From: Fibrobacterota bacterium | GTDB lineage: Bacteria; Fibrobacterota; Chitinivibrionia; Chitinivibrionales; Chitinispirillaceae | Direction of reading: 5' to 3' | Assembly: GCA_023412475.1 (NCBI GenBank) | Contig: JAEYNR010000046.1 | Span: forward strand, 1-47,188 | DNA length: 47,188 nt | Shown: positions 35,605-43,945 of the stretch, piece by piece | Layout: each line of letters opens with the position of its first letter | Position numbering within the stretch: position 1 is the first letter of the stretch | Program-made: the position numbers and the translations under genes | The notes under the pieces: generated by a model | What the model saw: only the letters and a program-made list of their open reading frames with translations | What the model was told of the DNA's origin: nothing | Databases searched by the model: none

Positions 35605-35979
35605 GCCATTTAATGTCGGAAATAAGCTATTACATTGATTGATGAAAGCCCACTTCTGACAAAGTCGTCACAGCAGCCCTAAAACCACAACAAAGTCGAT
35701 AATCTCACCTCGAGTTGTCCCTTTTTGGTAAAAATTAACCACTTTAGGCAAATTTGGGGAACGTTCAGTATCCAATGAGATCAGGAATTCTGAATTTTAG
35801 TAACTCTGGTGTATTTTTACAGTTGTTACCAACACTTATTGCTCTGCATATTGAAATCAACTATCTTATTGCAATCTTTGAGCACTGTTGCCTCACTAAT
35901 TTGTCGTTTGCGGTCTTAGTCTTTATAAAAATATTACCATTTAAAACTGGCTCTGGAAGAACTCTTACAAGGTGTTATA
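35605..35979. other. 375-bp upstream region of the FadL/PorV-like gene
   Basis: No gene is supported. It contains a 61-nt block (35836-35896) that recurs in front of the decayed downstream copy, listed separately. The ribosome-binding site AAGGTG at 35968-35973 lies before the next start. Confidence 0.4.
35836..35896 (+). repeat. 61-nt block shared by both tandem FadL/PorV-like genes, copy 1
   Basis: Aligns without gaps to 37495-37555 with 8 differences in 61; the last 20 nt (TTTGAGCACTGTTGCCTCAC) are identical. It ends 83 nt before the start codon. It is either part of the duplicated segment retained by chance or a constrained leader or regulatory sequence. Confidence 0.65.
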
Positions 35980-37326
35980 ATGAAACAACTTATCTTTTAT
36001 TTAATTTGTGTAGTTGCTTTTTCAAATGTTTCAGCTCAAAGCCAAGAATCTCTTATTAGCAGGTTTGTACCTAACACGGTAGATATCCGTTCCATAGGTA
36101 TGGGAAAAACTGAAGTGGCAGCAAACTCCGGAAGCAATGCCCTCTTTACAAACCCCTCTTTAATGGCTCTTCAGCAAAAAAGAAGCATAAAAATGGGATC
36201 TTCTCTCAATTTTGGATTTGCAAAGGACGAATTTTTAGATGAATTTTCAGATGCCAATGACATTATCATAAAATATGGTTACAAACCCAACATTAAGTTC
36301 ACTAACTTTTCCCTTTCTTTACCTTTTCACATTCAATTACCATCGTTTCCTTTCTCCTTTGCAGTTGGTGCCGGTTATCAGAATGCTATTGATCTCTCGT
36401 TTACCCAATACGTTAATACCAAACAACAGACGACAACGGAAACAATTTTTACTGACAACACAACCAGGTACACTGGTGGTTTAAACACCATAACACCGGG
36501 TTTCTCGTTTGCGATATTGGATCAGATCTCTGTTGGAATTTCACTTAATATCGGGCTTGGTAATATGAAGTTTAAAACCACTGAAGTATATGACATTCCT
36601 ATTACCAATGGAGAAACAGATTCTGTGGTATCAGCAACCGGAAAAGCTTTATACACTACGATTGGAATCTGTGGAAAACCTATGCAAAATCTTATCATCG
36701 GCTTGAGCTTTTCTAATTCTTATGAGTGGGAGTGGGATAATTTTGAGAGCAAGGTAAAAACCGATGCAGAAGACAGAAAATATGATTATTATGGCGCAGA
36801 ATTTACAATTCCTTCAAAATTCTCTGTCGGTCTGGAATACCAGATAAATCCAAAATTCACTATAGCAGCAGAGTATCAAAACAGACCTTTTAGTTCCTTT
36901 GAATCAGACAACTTCTACTCTCAGGGTTTCGATTATTACATCGATTCAATGGACCTCCAAGATGGGCATGTGCTACATATAGGAGCAGAACTTATAGCTG
37001 GAAAAGCTCCACTGCGTTTGGGATTTTTTATGGAACCTTATGCTATTACAGATAAAAAACTCACCAATAACGGTAATGTTAAATATGATGATAGTCCCAA
37101 TTATATGCTGGGTGGAACATTGGGCCTTGGAATTCCCATCAGGGAAATCGCATTTATTGATGTCGCAGCACAGTATGGATGTTTAAAAACAACTAACGAA
37201 AATTTTAATGCTAAGGGCAAAATAACCAGGTATGATAAAACCCAACATCTGTTAAGAGTTGACCTGGGTATTAATATTATTCTTCCATCAATTAATGTTA
37301 ATAAGGCTGCTTCTGTTGCACAATAG
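35980..37326 (+). CDS. Outer-membrane FadL/PorV-type barrel protein
   Basis: A 448-residue exported barrel. The signal peptide ends near VSAQS (residue ~20). The N-terminal plug-like motif IRSIGMGKTEVAANSGSNAL and FTNPSLMAL (a GMG...A......NP pattern) is characteristic of OMPP1/FadL/TodX and PorV-like proteins. The rest alternates barrel strands (INPKFTIAAEYQNRPF, APLRLGFFMEPYAI, IAFIDVAAQYG) and acidic loops. It may transport hydrophobic compounds or serve as a secretion accessory; the sequence alone does not decide. The start is ATG with AAGGTG 6 nt upstream. A second, decayed copy follows at 37702, so this is the surviving member of a tandem pair. Confidence 0.75.
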   Translation: MKQLIFYLICVVAFSNVSAQSQESLISRFVPNTVDIRSIGMGKTEVAANSGSNALFTNPSLMALQQKRSIKMGSSLNFGFAKDEFLDEFSDANDIIIKYGYKPNIKFTNFSLSLPFHIQLPSFPFSFAVGAGYQNAIDLSFTQYVNTKQQTTTETIFTDNTTRYTGGLNTITPGFSFAILDQISVGISLNIGLGNMKFKTTEVYDIPITNGETDSVVSATGKALYTTIGICGKPMQNLIIGLSFSNSYEWEWDNFESKVKTDAEDRKYDYYGAEFTIPSKFSVGLEYQINPKFTIAAEYQNRPFSSFESDNFYSQGFDYYIDSMDLQDGHVLHIGAELIAGKAPLRLGFFMEPYAITDKKLTNNGNVKYDDSPNYMLGGTLGLGIPIREIAFIDVAAQYGCLKTTNENFNAKGKITRYDKTQHLLRVDLGINIILPSINVNKAASVAQ

Positions 37327-37701
37327 ATACTCTGCCAGGAGCGAGATCGTGCATAATAGGATATGGGCAAAGTACATCCTTTCGGCCCAGCAGATTTTTC
37401 TGATTCACAGAACGCCATAACCCCCACTTAATTCAAAGCATTACCATTCGTGTTTATTAGTAAATATCGTTCTTTTGGTTGATTGATATCGATTTTATTG
37501 CGTTGTATATTGACATCAATTATCTTAATGCATTGTTTGAGCACTGTTGCCTCACCAGCATGCAGAGCAGGTCCTTAGCTGTCTTCAGTCTCAAAATCTT
37601 CACTGAATTTAATGTCAATATTTACATATACAATCAGCATAACTGAGAAATTAATATTATCACTTGCAGATTAACTCTAAATATTTTCCAAGGAGTTGTA
37701 A
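37327..37701. other. 375-bp upstream region of the decayed barrel copy
   Basis: It carries the second 61-nt conserved block (37495-37555), listed separately, and a strong ribosome-binding site AAGGAG (37690-37695). No other gene or terminator was recognised. Confidence 0.4.
37495..37555 (+). repeat. 61-nt block shared by both tandem FadL/PorV-like genes, copy 2
   Basis: Matches 35836-35896 at 53 of 61 positions without gaps. It lies 146 nt before the start codon of the pseudogene, farther than in copy 1, so the sequence between block and gene has diverged more than the block itself. Confidence 0.65.
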
Positions 37702-38728
37702 ATGAAGTGACTGATGTTTCTGGTAAGCAGTGCAGTTGTTTTCTCTGGTCTTTGTGCCCAGAGTCTCGACAATATGACATCAGTTGTCACCAGAATTGTG
37801 CCTAACACTGTAGATGTTCTTCGATAGGGATGGGGAAATCTGGTTCTGCAGGAAATGTTGGCAGTAATGCAATTTTTGTTAACCCTTCATTGCTGGCTCT
37901 ACAACAGAATGCAAGTATAAAGCTGGGATCCAGCCTTGATTTGGCATATATCAACAATGAGTACACAGACAAATCCAACTCAGATTATGTAGTAAAATAC
38001 GGATACAAACCAAATTTTAAGCTTTCCCATATTTCTGCAGCATTTCCCTTTCAGCCGAAACACTCATCTGTCCCTTTTTCATTTGCATTTTGGATGAGAT
38101 CGAAGTGGAAACTAAAAATAACGGTTATTCTAATGATTTTGACATTTCAGGTGGAGAGTTTACCATACCGCTTAATTTTTCCATCGGCTGCGAATACCAA
38201 TTGACAGAAATTTTTGCTGTTGCCCTGGAATATCAGACCCGTCCATTTGAATCTTATAAGCTGAATGCAGACAGAGTATCCCCTGAGGAGGATAGTGATA
38301 TAGCCGAGCTTGAATCTTTTATAAAAGCAATGAATTTAAAAAATGGACATGTATTTCATGCTGGTATTGAGATTTCTCTGGGAAACGTTCCATTTCGGTT
38401 TGGTTTCTTTATTGAGCCCTACCCGCTCATTTCCGAAGAAATCAAAAGCGGCATTGAAAAGCTATCGGAAAAACCGACCAATATGATAGGAGGGACATTC
38501 GGATTCAGTGCTCCTGTCAGCAAAAATGTGTTTTTGGAATTGGCGGGTCAGTACAGACTTCTTAAAAGCACTATCGTTGAGTCCAACCTTTCAAGCCCAT
38601 CTTCAGGATTGAAAGAATATGAAGAAAAGCGACATCATCTGAGGATAAATCTGGGCTTCAGAGCTGATCTTCCATCATTTTCCTCAAACCAATCTACAAA
38701 TACGGATATATCTGCCACTGTGCTTTGA
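37702..38728 (+). pseudogene. Decayed tandem copy of the FadL/PorV-type barrel gene
   Basis: The start region has a good AAGGAG and reads Met-Lys-stop (TGA at codon 3), where the intact paralogue has Met-Lys-Gln. The frame continues with a signal-peptide-like stretch and IVPNTVDV, then a second stop. In the next frame the alignment resumes with GMGKSGSAGNVGSNAIFVNP, matching the paralogue. At about 38090 an internal deletion joins VPFSFAF directly to WDEIEVETKN in another frame, removing the equivalent of paralogue residues ~128-252 (about 370 bp). The last third is intact (GGEFTIPLNFSIGCEYQL to HHLRINLGFRADLPS). Two in-frame stops, a frameshift and a deletion make a functional product implausible. 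Confidence 0.88.
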
Positions 38729-39273
38729 CCCCACCCCCAGTGCTGCTTAACAATCCCAACCAAAAAACAGCTTAAAAAGAATCTAATACATTTTGCAATG
38801 AACTGGTTCTTTAAAGGCTGGTGGCCAATAATACCACCCTTTTATTTACTTTGAGCGATTGTTTGTTAGCTGTAATAAGAAGGGAATCGGTTTTTTTGAA
38901 ATTGATCGTACTTTGTGAGACTATAATTTTGAGTCCGCCAAGACAATCCAGTTTATTTAATGTTGCACAAATTGATTTTTCCTGCTATAATGATATCAAT
39001 ATTGTTTATAACTTTATTAAAATATTTCCTATAGGCAGGTAATTCCTTTAGAGATGATTCAATTATCATGTGAGTTGGAGCATGCACTTCCTGCCTGTTA
39101 GTTATTTTGGTCTTTTGAATGACTCGTCACTTGTCACTCAAAAAATTGACTTTTTCTGAATCTGGTTGTTGCTTTTTATCCCTCAACACACCTATTTTAA
39201 CATCATGTTGTAGAGTGGTTTGTATTCAACATGCAAAAGATATTCCATCATTTACTATGGATTGGAAACTGAT
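38729..39273. other. 545-bp spacer with no supported gene
   Basis: A weak hairpin, GGTGG (38820-38824) with CCACC (38834-38838) followed by CTTTTATTT, could be a terminator for the decayed gene. A 73-codon frame at 38821-39042 has no ribosome-binding site or recognisable features. Nothing else stands out before the next start. Confidence 0.35.
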
Positions 39274-41664
39274 ATGAACAAAATAGCTAATTTAATCCTT
39301 TTTATCCTCTTAACAACGCTCTCCCTTTACAGCCAATCCAAAAGCATTCTTTTTATCCAGCCTAAAGGCTCTCAATACAAAAAGATGGAAATGGGTATTA
39401 AAAGTGGGATAAATAAAACGATTTCAATAAATTCTGTTCACCCCAGAAATGAAGCCGAAATTGTTAGTGCAATAAGTGCTGGTTCACCAGATTTAGTAAT
39501 CGCTACAGGTATAGAAAACATCAGAATACTAAAAAAAATCCGACAAAAGCATCCTGACATAAACCAAATCCCGTCAATACTGGTTGAAAATAAATTAAAG
39601 GTAGACAACAGTTCAAATAGCTGTGTAATTGAGTATGAGACTAAACTAGAACAATATTTAAACCGTTTTGTGTATCTGACTGGGAAAAAACCTCTGAATA
39701 TCGGTATTGTGTTCTCCTCAAGATCAAGTGGCGGCCTGGTGCAGTCATACCACAATGAGGCAACTCACCTAGGTGTCAATATTCACTCCAAACCGGTCAT
39801 AATCTCTGACCCGGAAAACAGCCTAAAATCCATAATCAAGAATTTTATTGATCATTATAAAATTGATGGCTTGATTATCCTTAAAGATGATGCGGTGATT
39901 AACAATCAGAGTATAAGTACCATTTGGGTACCATTACTAACTCCGTTGCGCATACCAGTTGCAGTTCCATCCGATTATTTCTATGAACTTGAACCACGGA
40001 TCGGCTCGTTTGCAATACAACCACATTATTCAGAAATCGGCCGTGTAGTTGCTTCGGTGGTAAACGAGGCAGAAACTGGTAACTGGGCTTTAAATCATAA
40101 AAGTGTCTATACAGATAAATCAATCTTTTATTTTCGAAAAGAAAATGGGTCTATTAGTAGACAAAATCAGTTACAGAATAAAATCGTCGCTACTTATCAT
40201 CCCAGAAAGAGTATACCGAAAGTCTCTGAACCTATCGTGATTGCGGAAGCCACTCAGAAACCTGCCACTCCTGAACCAATAAAACTGGAAGTGGAAGAAC
40301 AACCCATCCATACATCCCCCTCTGATCCAGTTGCAGCAGTTAAAGAAGAGGCTAAAGAAAAACCGGCTGTAGCAGTTAAAGAAGCGACCAAAGAAAAACC
40401 AGTTGTATCAGTTTCCTCCAATGTTCAAAGTAAGAAAGCACAGACTTCTACTAAAACCGTTGTTGACAATAAACGTAAGAAAACTGAAGATACAAAAACT
40501 GCAAGCAAAACAAATGAAAAGCCTAAACCTTCTAAACAACCACTTCTCAAGGACAAACCGCTTGAGCAGCCAGTTATGCATTTTGCTACAGCAAATTACG
40601 AAATCATCATTTCTGCCGACACGACAGTTGTATACAAAGAGCTTACCCCTGATTTTCCGGTCCTGGGAGTTGTAAAAGCAGGAGAACTGATGAAAGTAAA
40701 ATCAGAGGATAGTCTTTGGTATTGTGTAGATTTTTCGGGGACTTCTGGTTTCATTTTAAAAACAGAAGCACAAATACACTCTGAGGAGAGCCGCTTTGCA
40801 GCATCTGTAGCATCAAATCAGACGATGATAACTATCGGAATTTTCACTCTGGCAGTAATTTTGATTCTTGCTTTTTTCCTATCCAGACCAAAAAAACTTC
40901 AAATATGCGGGATTAGTTGTCTTTTAATTTCAAAAAAACAAAAAATGGTAAAGTATTCCAATATCAACAACAATAGCATTTCACTTGCAAAATATCTAAA
41001 AAATTACGGATTTCAGATCATAAGTTCAAAAAGTCTTAAACAGGCCAGCTCTTTTCTTCATTTGAATATTCCGGAAATCATCTGTGTTGATTGGAAATTT
41101 GACCCTGATATTCAGGATAAAATGAATGATATGTTAAGGTTTAAGATGCTGACAGAAAACTTCCTTTTGATCTACTATAATGTCACATCACCTTCAAGCG
41201 TTAAAAAGAGTGACTATTTTGATGACAGAACATTCTTTTTTGGTAAAAATCTAACTATTTCCGATCTGAATTCAGTTCTTTCTATGGTTAAGATGAAAGC
41301 CGATACACTGACAGAAGATTCTGATGATTCAAAATCGTGTCTAGAAGGAAAAATTACTGAAGAAACTCTCACTGAAATCTTTCAGATGATGGATACCAAT
41401 AAGAAAACCGGTTGCCTTTCAGTAGAGAATCACCGGCCATTGGGAATGATCTTTTTTGAAGATGGAATCATTACTTTTGCGGTAACGGACAAATTGACCG
41501 CAGAAGAGGCTGTTTTTGAATTGCTATCAATGAAGCATGGCAGATTCCAGTTTCTTCCAGATAAGAGACCAACCACCAGACAGATGCAGTTGGACACTTT
41601 AGCTGTCTTGATGGAAAGAGCCAAGCTGGATGATGAGGTTCAGACTAGCTTTGAGCCGATATAA
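39274..41664 (+). CDS. Chimeric transmembrane receptor: PF04392-type binding domain, SH3-like, TM, receiver-like, DUF4388
   Basis: A 796-residue multidomain protein. The signal peptide ends near LYSQS (~21). Residues ~25-300 are an ABC_sub_bind (PF04392)-like periplasmic binding domain (LVIATGIENIRILKK, then RIPVAVPSDYFYELEPRIGS). Residues ~315-430 are a Lys/Pro/Glu-rich linker with a duplicated (K)EEAKEKPAVAVKEATKEK-type unit. An SH3-like domain lies at ~439-500 (VLGVVKAGELMKVKSED) and a transmembrane helix at ~517-537. A receiver-like domain (~545-675) has Asp606 in IICVDWKFDPD. A DUF4388/PATAN domain (~690-790) has TGCLSVENHRPLGMIFFEDG. Ligand binding outside would signal to a cytoplasmic receiver/PATAN output. 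An upstream in-frame ATG (39220) is rejected because the signal peptide starts here. It is convergent with the binding-protein/TonB-receptor operon, whose PF04392 member is its paralogue. Confidence 0.75.
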   Translation: MNKIANLILFILLTTLSLYSQSKSILFIQPKGSQYKKMEMGIKSGINKTISINSVHPRNEAEIVSAISAGSPDLVIATGIENIRILKKIRQKHPDINQIPSILVENKLKVDNSSNSCVIEYETKLEQYLNRFVYLTGKKPLNIGIVFSSRSSGGLVQSYHNEATHLGVNIHSKPVIISDPENSLKSIIKNFIDHYKIDGLIILKDDAVINNQSISTIWVPLLTPLRIPVAVPSDYFYELEPRIGSFAIQPHYSEIGRVVASVVNEAETGNWALNHKSVYTDKSIFYFRKENGSISRQNQLQNKIVATYHPRKSIPKVSEPIVIAEATQKPATPEPIKLEVEEQPIHTSPSDPVAAVKEEAKEKPAVAVKEATKEKPVVSVSSNVQSKKAQTSTKTVVDNKRKKTEDTKTASKTNEKPKPSKQPLLKDKPLEQPVMHFATANYEIIISADTTVVYKELTPDFPVLGVVKAGELMKVKSEDSLWYCVDFSGTSGFILKTEAQIHSEESRFAASVASNQTMITIGIFTLAVILILAFFLSRPKKLQICGISCLLISKKQKMVKYSNINNNSISLAKYLKNYGFQIISSKSLKQASSFLHLNIPEIICVDWKFDPDIQDKMNDMLRFKMLTENFLLIYYNVTSPSSVKKSDYFDDRTFFFGKNLTISDLNSVLSMVKMKADTLTEDSDDSKSCLEGKITEETLTEIFQMMDTNKKTGCLSVENHRPLGMIFFEDGIITFAVTDKLTAEEAVFELLSMKHGRFQFLPDKRPTTRQMQLDTLAVLMERAKLDDEVQTSFEPI

Positions 41665-42097
41665 GAGTTTTTCTATGGCCGAAATTGGTTTTCGGATGAT
41701 TAGCGTTTTGGAACATAATTTTCAGAACTATTACTTCGGCAATTAAATGTTTCCCATTTTAATGAACATTTTTTTGAATTTTTCTGTTAATTTTTAAGTG
41801 TTCACGAAATATTATTAGTAATAATCAGCGTTTTTTGTGACAGTTGCGAAATTCCAAAATTCATTGATACAAAAAAACAAGCACGAAATTCGAAACAAGA
41901 GCACCAAAAAGAACAAGATGTGACTACAAGGTCAAATTTAACTTTTAGTTACTTGAAACACACTTGTCCCTGTTCAGAAATTAGGATTTTGGAATTTTAT
42001 TAGGATTTAAGAATTGTGATTTGGAATTATCTTCTGTTTGGATATTGTCAGACTATTAGTTGAGATTTTTTTCGATTAGATAGCTGAGTAATAATTG
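41665..42097. other. 433-bp convergent spacer with a hairpin and a repeat copy
   Basis: CCGAAA (41679-41684) and TTTCGG (41690-41695) form a hairpin just after the receptor stop, but only TTTT in a GCG context follows, so termination is uncertain. The rest is mainly a dispersed repeat copy (41875-42085). Confidence 0.4.
41875..42085 (-). repeat. Dispersed intergenic repeat, copy D
   Basis: Reverse orientation. On the minus strand: GTAACAATTATTACTCAGCT at one end, then AATTCCAAATCACAATTCTT, AAATCCTAATTTCTGAACAG, GGGACAAGTGTG and GAATTTCGTGCTTGTTTTTT. The ordered blocks match copies C and E. The end motif ACTCAGCT also resembles the terminal repeat of MITE-like element A. It is not coding. Confidence 0.58.
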
Positions 42098-42814
42098 TTA
42101 CTTCCATTTTTCTATGGAAAACAGATCGCATACTTTTTTTTCGTTGTTTTTCAAATAAAGGCTAATTTTTTCTGCACTACTGCCCTTTTTTACAGCAAAA
42201 GCAATGATTCCGGTATTTGCATTTTTAAGAGGGGTAATTTTGAACTGCAACTGAGATGTAGATTTGAAATAGTCTGCAAATATATCTTCAACCATTATAC
42301 CTGCAATCATATCAAAGGAAAACAAAGAGAGCAGATCTTCCAGCTTAGAAACTCTTTTCAGTTTTGGCTGCACAGGGAAGAACAGTTGAGAAAAAGAGTT
42401 CATACCCGTTCTTCCCATAATATCCAAGACGCCTATAACAGTTTCGGAGTTTACAGAATCAGCACTGAATTGCCCTTCGGTGGACAATACCACATAACTC
42501 TCAACCGTATTTCCGTTTCGCTCACCATTAAGCAGAATGTCGAAACTGTTAAGTTGCTCCTTAATAAGCATTGTTTTGGCAATAATAGCATCCGGTGGTT
42601 CCGCTTTAGTTCTTGAAATAAATTCATTATACCTTCCAAAAACAATAACTTTTACACCCTTCATCAGATCGGTCATAGTATTCTGCATTAACTGGGGGTT
42701 GATATTTGAGGGGAAAAACACATATATCTTTTCCATAGCCGAGACACTGAAAATCAGAAAGGCCGACAATAATTGAAATGCAACAATTCTTTTAATCACA
42801 ATTATAGCTTTCAT
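42098..42814 (-). CDS. Small periplasmic type-2 binding protein (PhnD/PBP2-like)
   Basis: A 238-residue exported protein. The signal peptide ends near SVSAM (~27). The remaining ~210 residues follow the pattern of a type-2 periplasmic binding protein of the phosphate/phosphonate-binding kind: an opening strand KIYVFFPSN, PDAIIAKTMLI, the hinge-like SVNSETVIGVLDIMG, SFDMIAGIMVED, and closing ITPLKNANTGIIAFAVKKGS. The protein is short for a solute receptor but adequate for one closed bilobal domain. The ligand is unknown. It is third and last in the minus-strand operon after the TonB receptor and the PF04392-type protein (51-bp gap), and it ends convergent with the chimeric receptor. No ABC permease accompanies it. 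The start codon has a weak ribosome-binding site. Confidence 0.6.
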   Translation of the reverse strand: MKAIIVIKRIVAFQLLSAFLIFSVSAMEKIYVFFPSNINPQLMQNTMTDLMKGVKVIVFGRYNEFISRTKAEPPDAIIAKTMLIKEQLNSFDILLNGERNGNTVESYVVLSTEGQFSADSVNSETVIGVLDIMGRTGMNSFSQLFFPVQPKLKRVSKLEDLLSLFSFDMIAGIMVEDIFADYFKSTSQLQFKITPLKNANTGIIAFAVKKGSSAEKISLYLKNNEKKVCDLFSIEKWK

Positions 42815-42865
42815 TTCAACAGTGTTATTTGGTGTCAGTTAGTTTTGTTATTTATATTCAAAGCT

Positions 42866-43849
42866 TCATTTCTTCAGTATTTTTGATACTTCATAAGTCT
42901 TAAAGTCCTCTTTTGGAGCTATCTCGTATGCTTTTTTAATATTGAGTACAGAATACATGGAGATAGCCGGATGAATCATGATTCCGCTATGCTGCCAATC
43001 ATCTGCTTTCAGATTGTAAACAATTTCAGCAGCCTGCTCACCCAAAGCGACCGGATCAGGAATGACTGCGAATGTACCGAAATTCAATTCAGGATTAACC
43101 AGCGCTTCCACTCCAACAATTAGGGGTATCTTCCTTTTTTTTAGCGCAGGAAACCAAATATTACCAAGGTATTCAGGTTTAAGAAGCACATTGTCATTTG
43201 GAATCCAGAGCGCATCAACCTTTTCAGTTTTTATAAGGTTTTGCAGAGCACTACCAATATCAAGTTGAATTTTGGAGGTATCATCACTGATTTCTATTCC
43301 CTTGATACTGATTTTTTCTTTTGCACAATAATGCGTATGTTTTTTTATAAAATCTTTTAAAGGGTTTCTATAAAGAACACCCACTTTATCAATGGGCTTA
43401 CTGAACACTCTCCTGAAACTTACAAGTGCAGTAAGCATAGGTGTTTCATAAGCAATAGCGTTAACATTTTCGATTCCGGAGACTGCTCTTTGCACATCCA
43501 ATGCAAGAATTGTCACTACCTGTATTGATCTTGTTTTTTGTTTGTTTTGATTTGAGAATTTGGCATAAGACCGGATTGCATTATTCCCTATAAGCACCAC
43601 CGCTTTGGGTAAACCATATTCATCAATTACCGAATCAATATCCCCAATCGAAGAGTTTTCATCTAGCTCAACAACAGAAACAGAAAACTCATCACGTATT
43701 TCATTTACAAGACCATTTCTTGCCTGATCGAAAATGCTCCCTTTTGTGGCAAAAACAACGACCTGGTCATTTTCGTAACTCAGGTATCCTGCATCTTGCG
43801 CTAAAACAAAGCAGTTAAGCAGTAAAACAAAGAAAAATACACATTTCAT
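42866..43849 (-). CDS. PF04392-type (ABC_sub_bind) periplasmic binding protein
   Basis: A 327-residue exported solute-binding-like protein. The signal peptide ends near FVLAQ (~18). The rest fits the ABC_sub_bind family: AVVLIGNNAIRSYAKF, VVTILALDVQRAV, DKVGVLYRNPLKDFIKK, EKVDALWIPNDNVLLKPEYL, the shared IWFPALKKRKIPLIVGVEAL and LNFGTFAVIPDPVALGEQAA. The segment from NIWFPALK onward aligns clearly with the binding domain of the chimeric receptor (TIWVPLLTPLRIPVAVPSDY), so the two are paralogues. PF04392 proteins usually feed an ABC importer, but none is encoded nearby. It lies 96 bp after the TonB-dependent receptor on the same strand. GGG about 9 nt before the ATG is the likely ribosome-binding site. 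Confidence 0.8.
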   Translation of the reverse strand: MKCVFFFVLLLNCFVLAQDAGYLSYENDQVVVFATKGSIFDQARNGLVNEIRDEFSVSVVELDENSSIGDIDSVIDEYGLPKAVVLIGNNAIRSYAKFSNQNKQKTRSIQVVTILALDVQRAVSGIENVNAIAYETPMLTALVSFRRVFSKPIDKVGVLYRNPLKDFIKKHTHYCAKEKISIKGIEISDDTSKIQLDIGSALQNLIKTEKVDALWIPNDNVLLKPEYLGNIWFPALKKRKIPLIVGVEALVNPELNFGTFAVIPDPVALGEQAAEIVYNLKADDWQHSGIMIHPAISMYSVLNIKKAYEIAPKEDFKTYEVSKILKK

Positions 43850-43945
43850 ACTTTGTTGCCCTTTTCACCAAAAAAACCACAAAGGAGAACTTCTGAAGAC
43901 TTATCCTCAGAAGCTTTCGATATGGCCAAAAGTTTAAAGCATCTC

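Noticed and set aside
37702..37712. TGA at codon 3 of the second barrel copy as selenocysteine or recoded stop
   Set aside because: A TAG stop, a frameshift and a large deletion follow in the same copy, and no SECIS-like context is evident. Decay is simpler.
38821..39042. 73-codon reading frame in the spacer after the decayed barrel gene
   Set aside because: No ribosome-binding site, no recognisable signal or domain, and it begins in a probable hairpin.
41679..41695. Terminator after the chimeric receptor gene
   Set aside because: The 6-bp hairpin is real, but no proper T-run follows. It is mentioned only as a possible structure.
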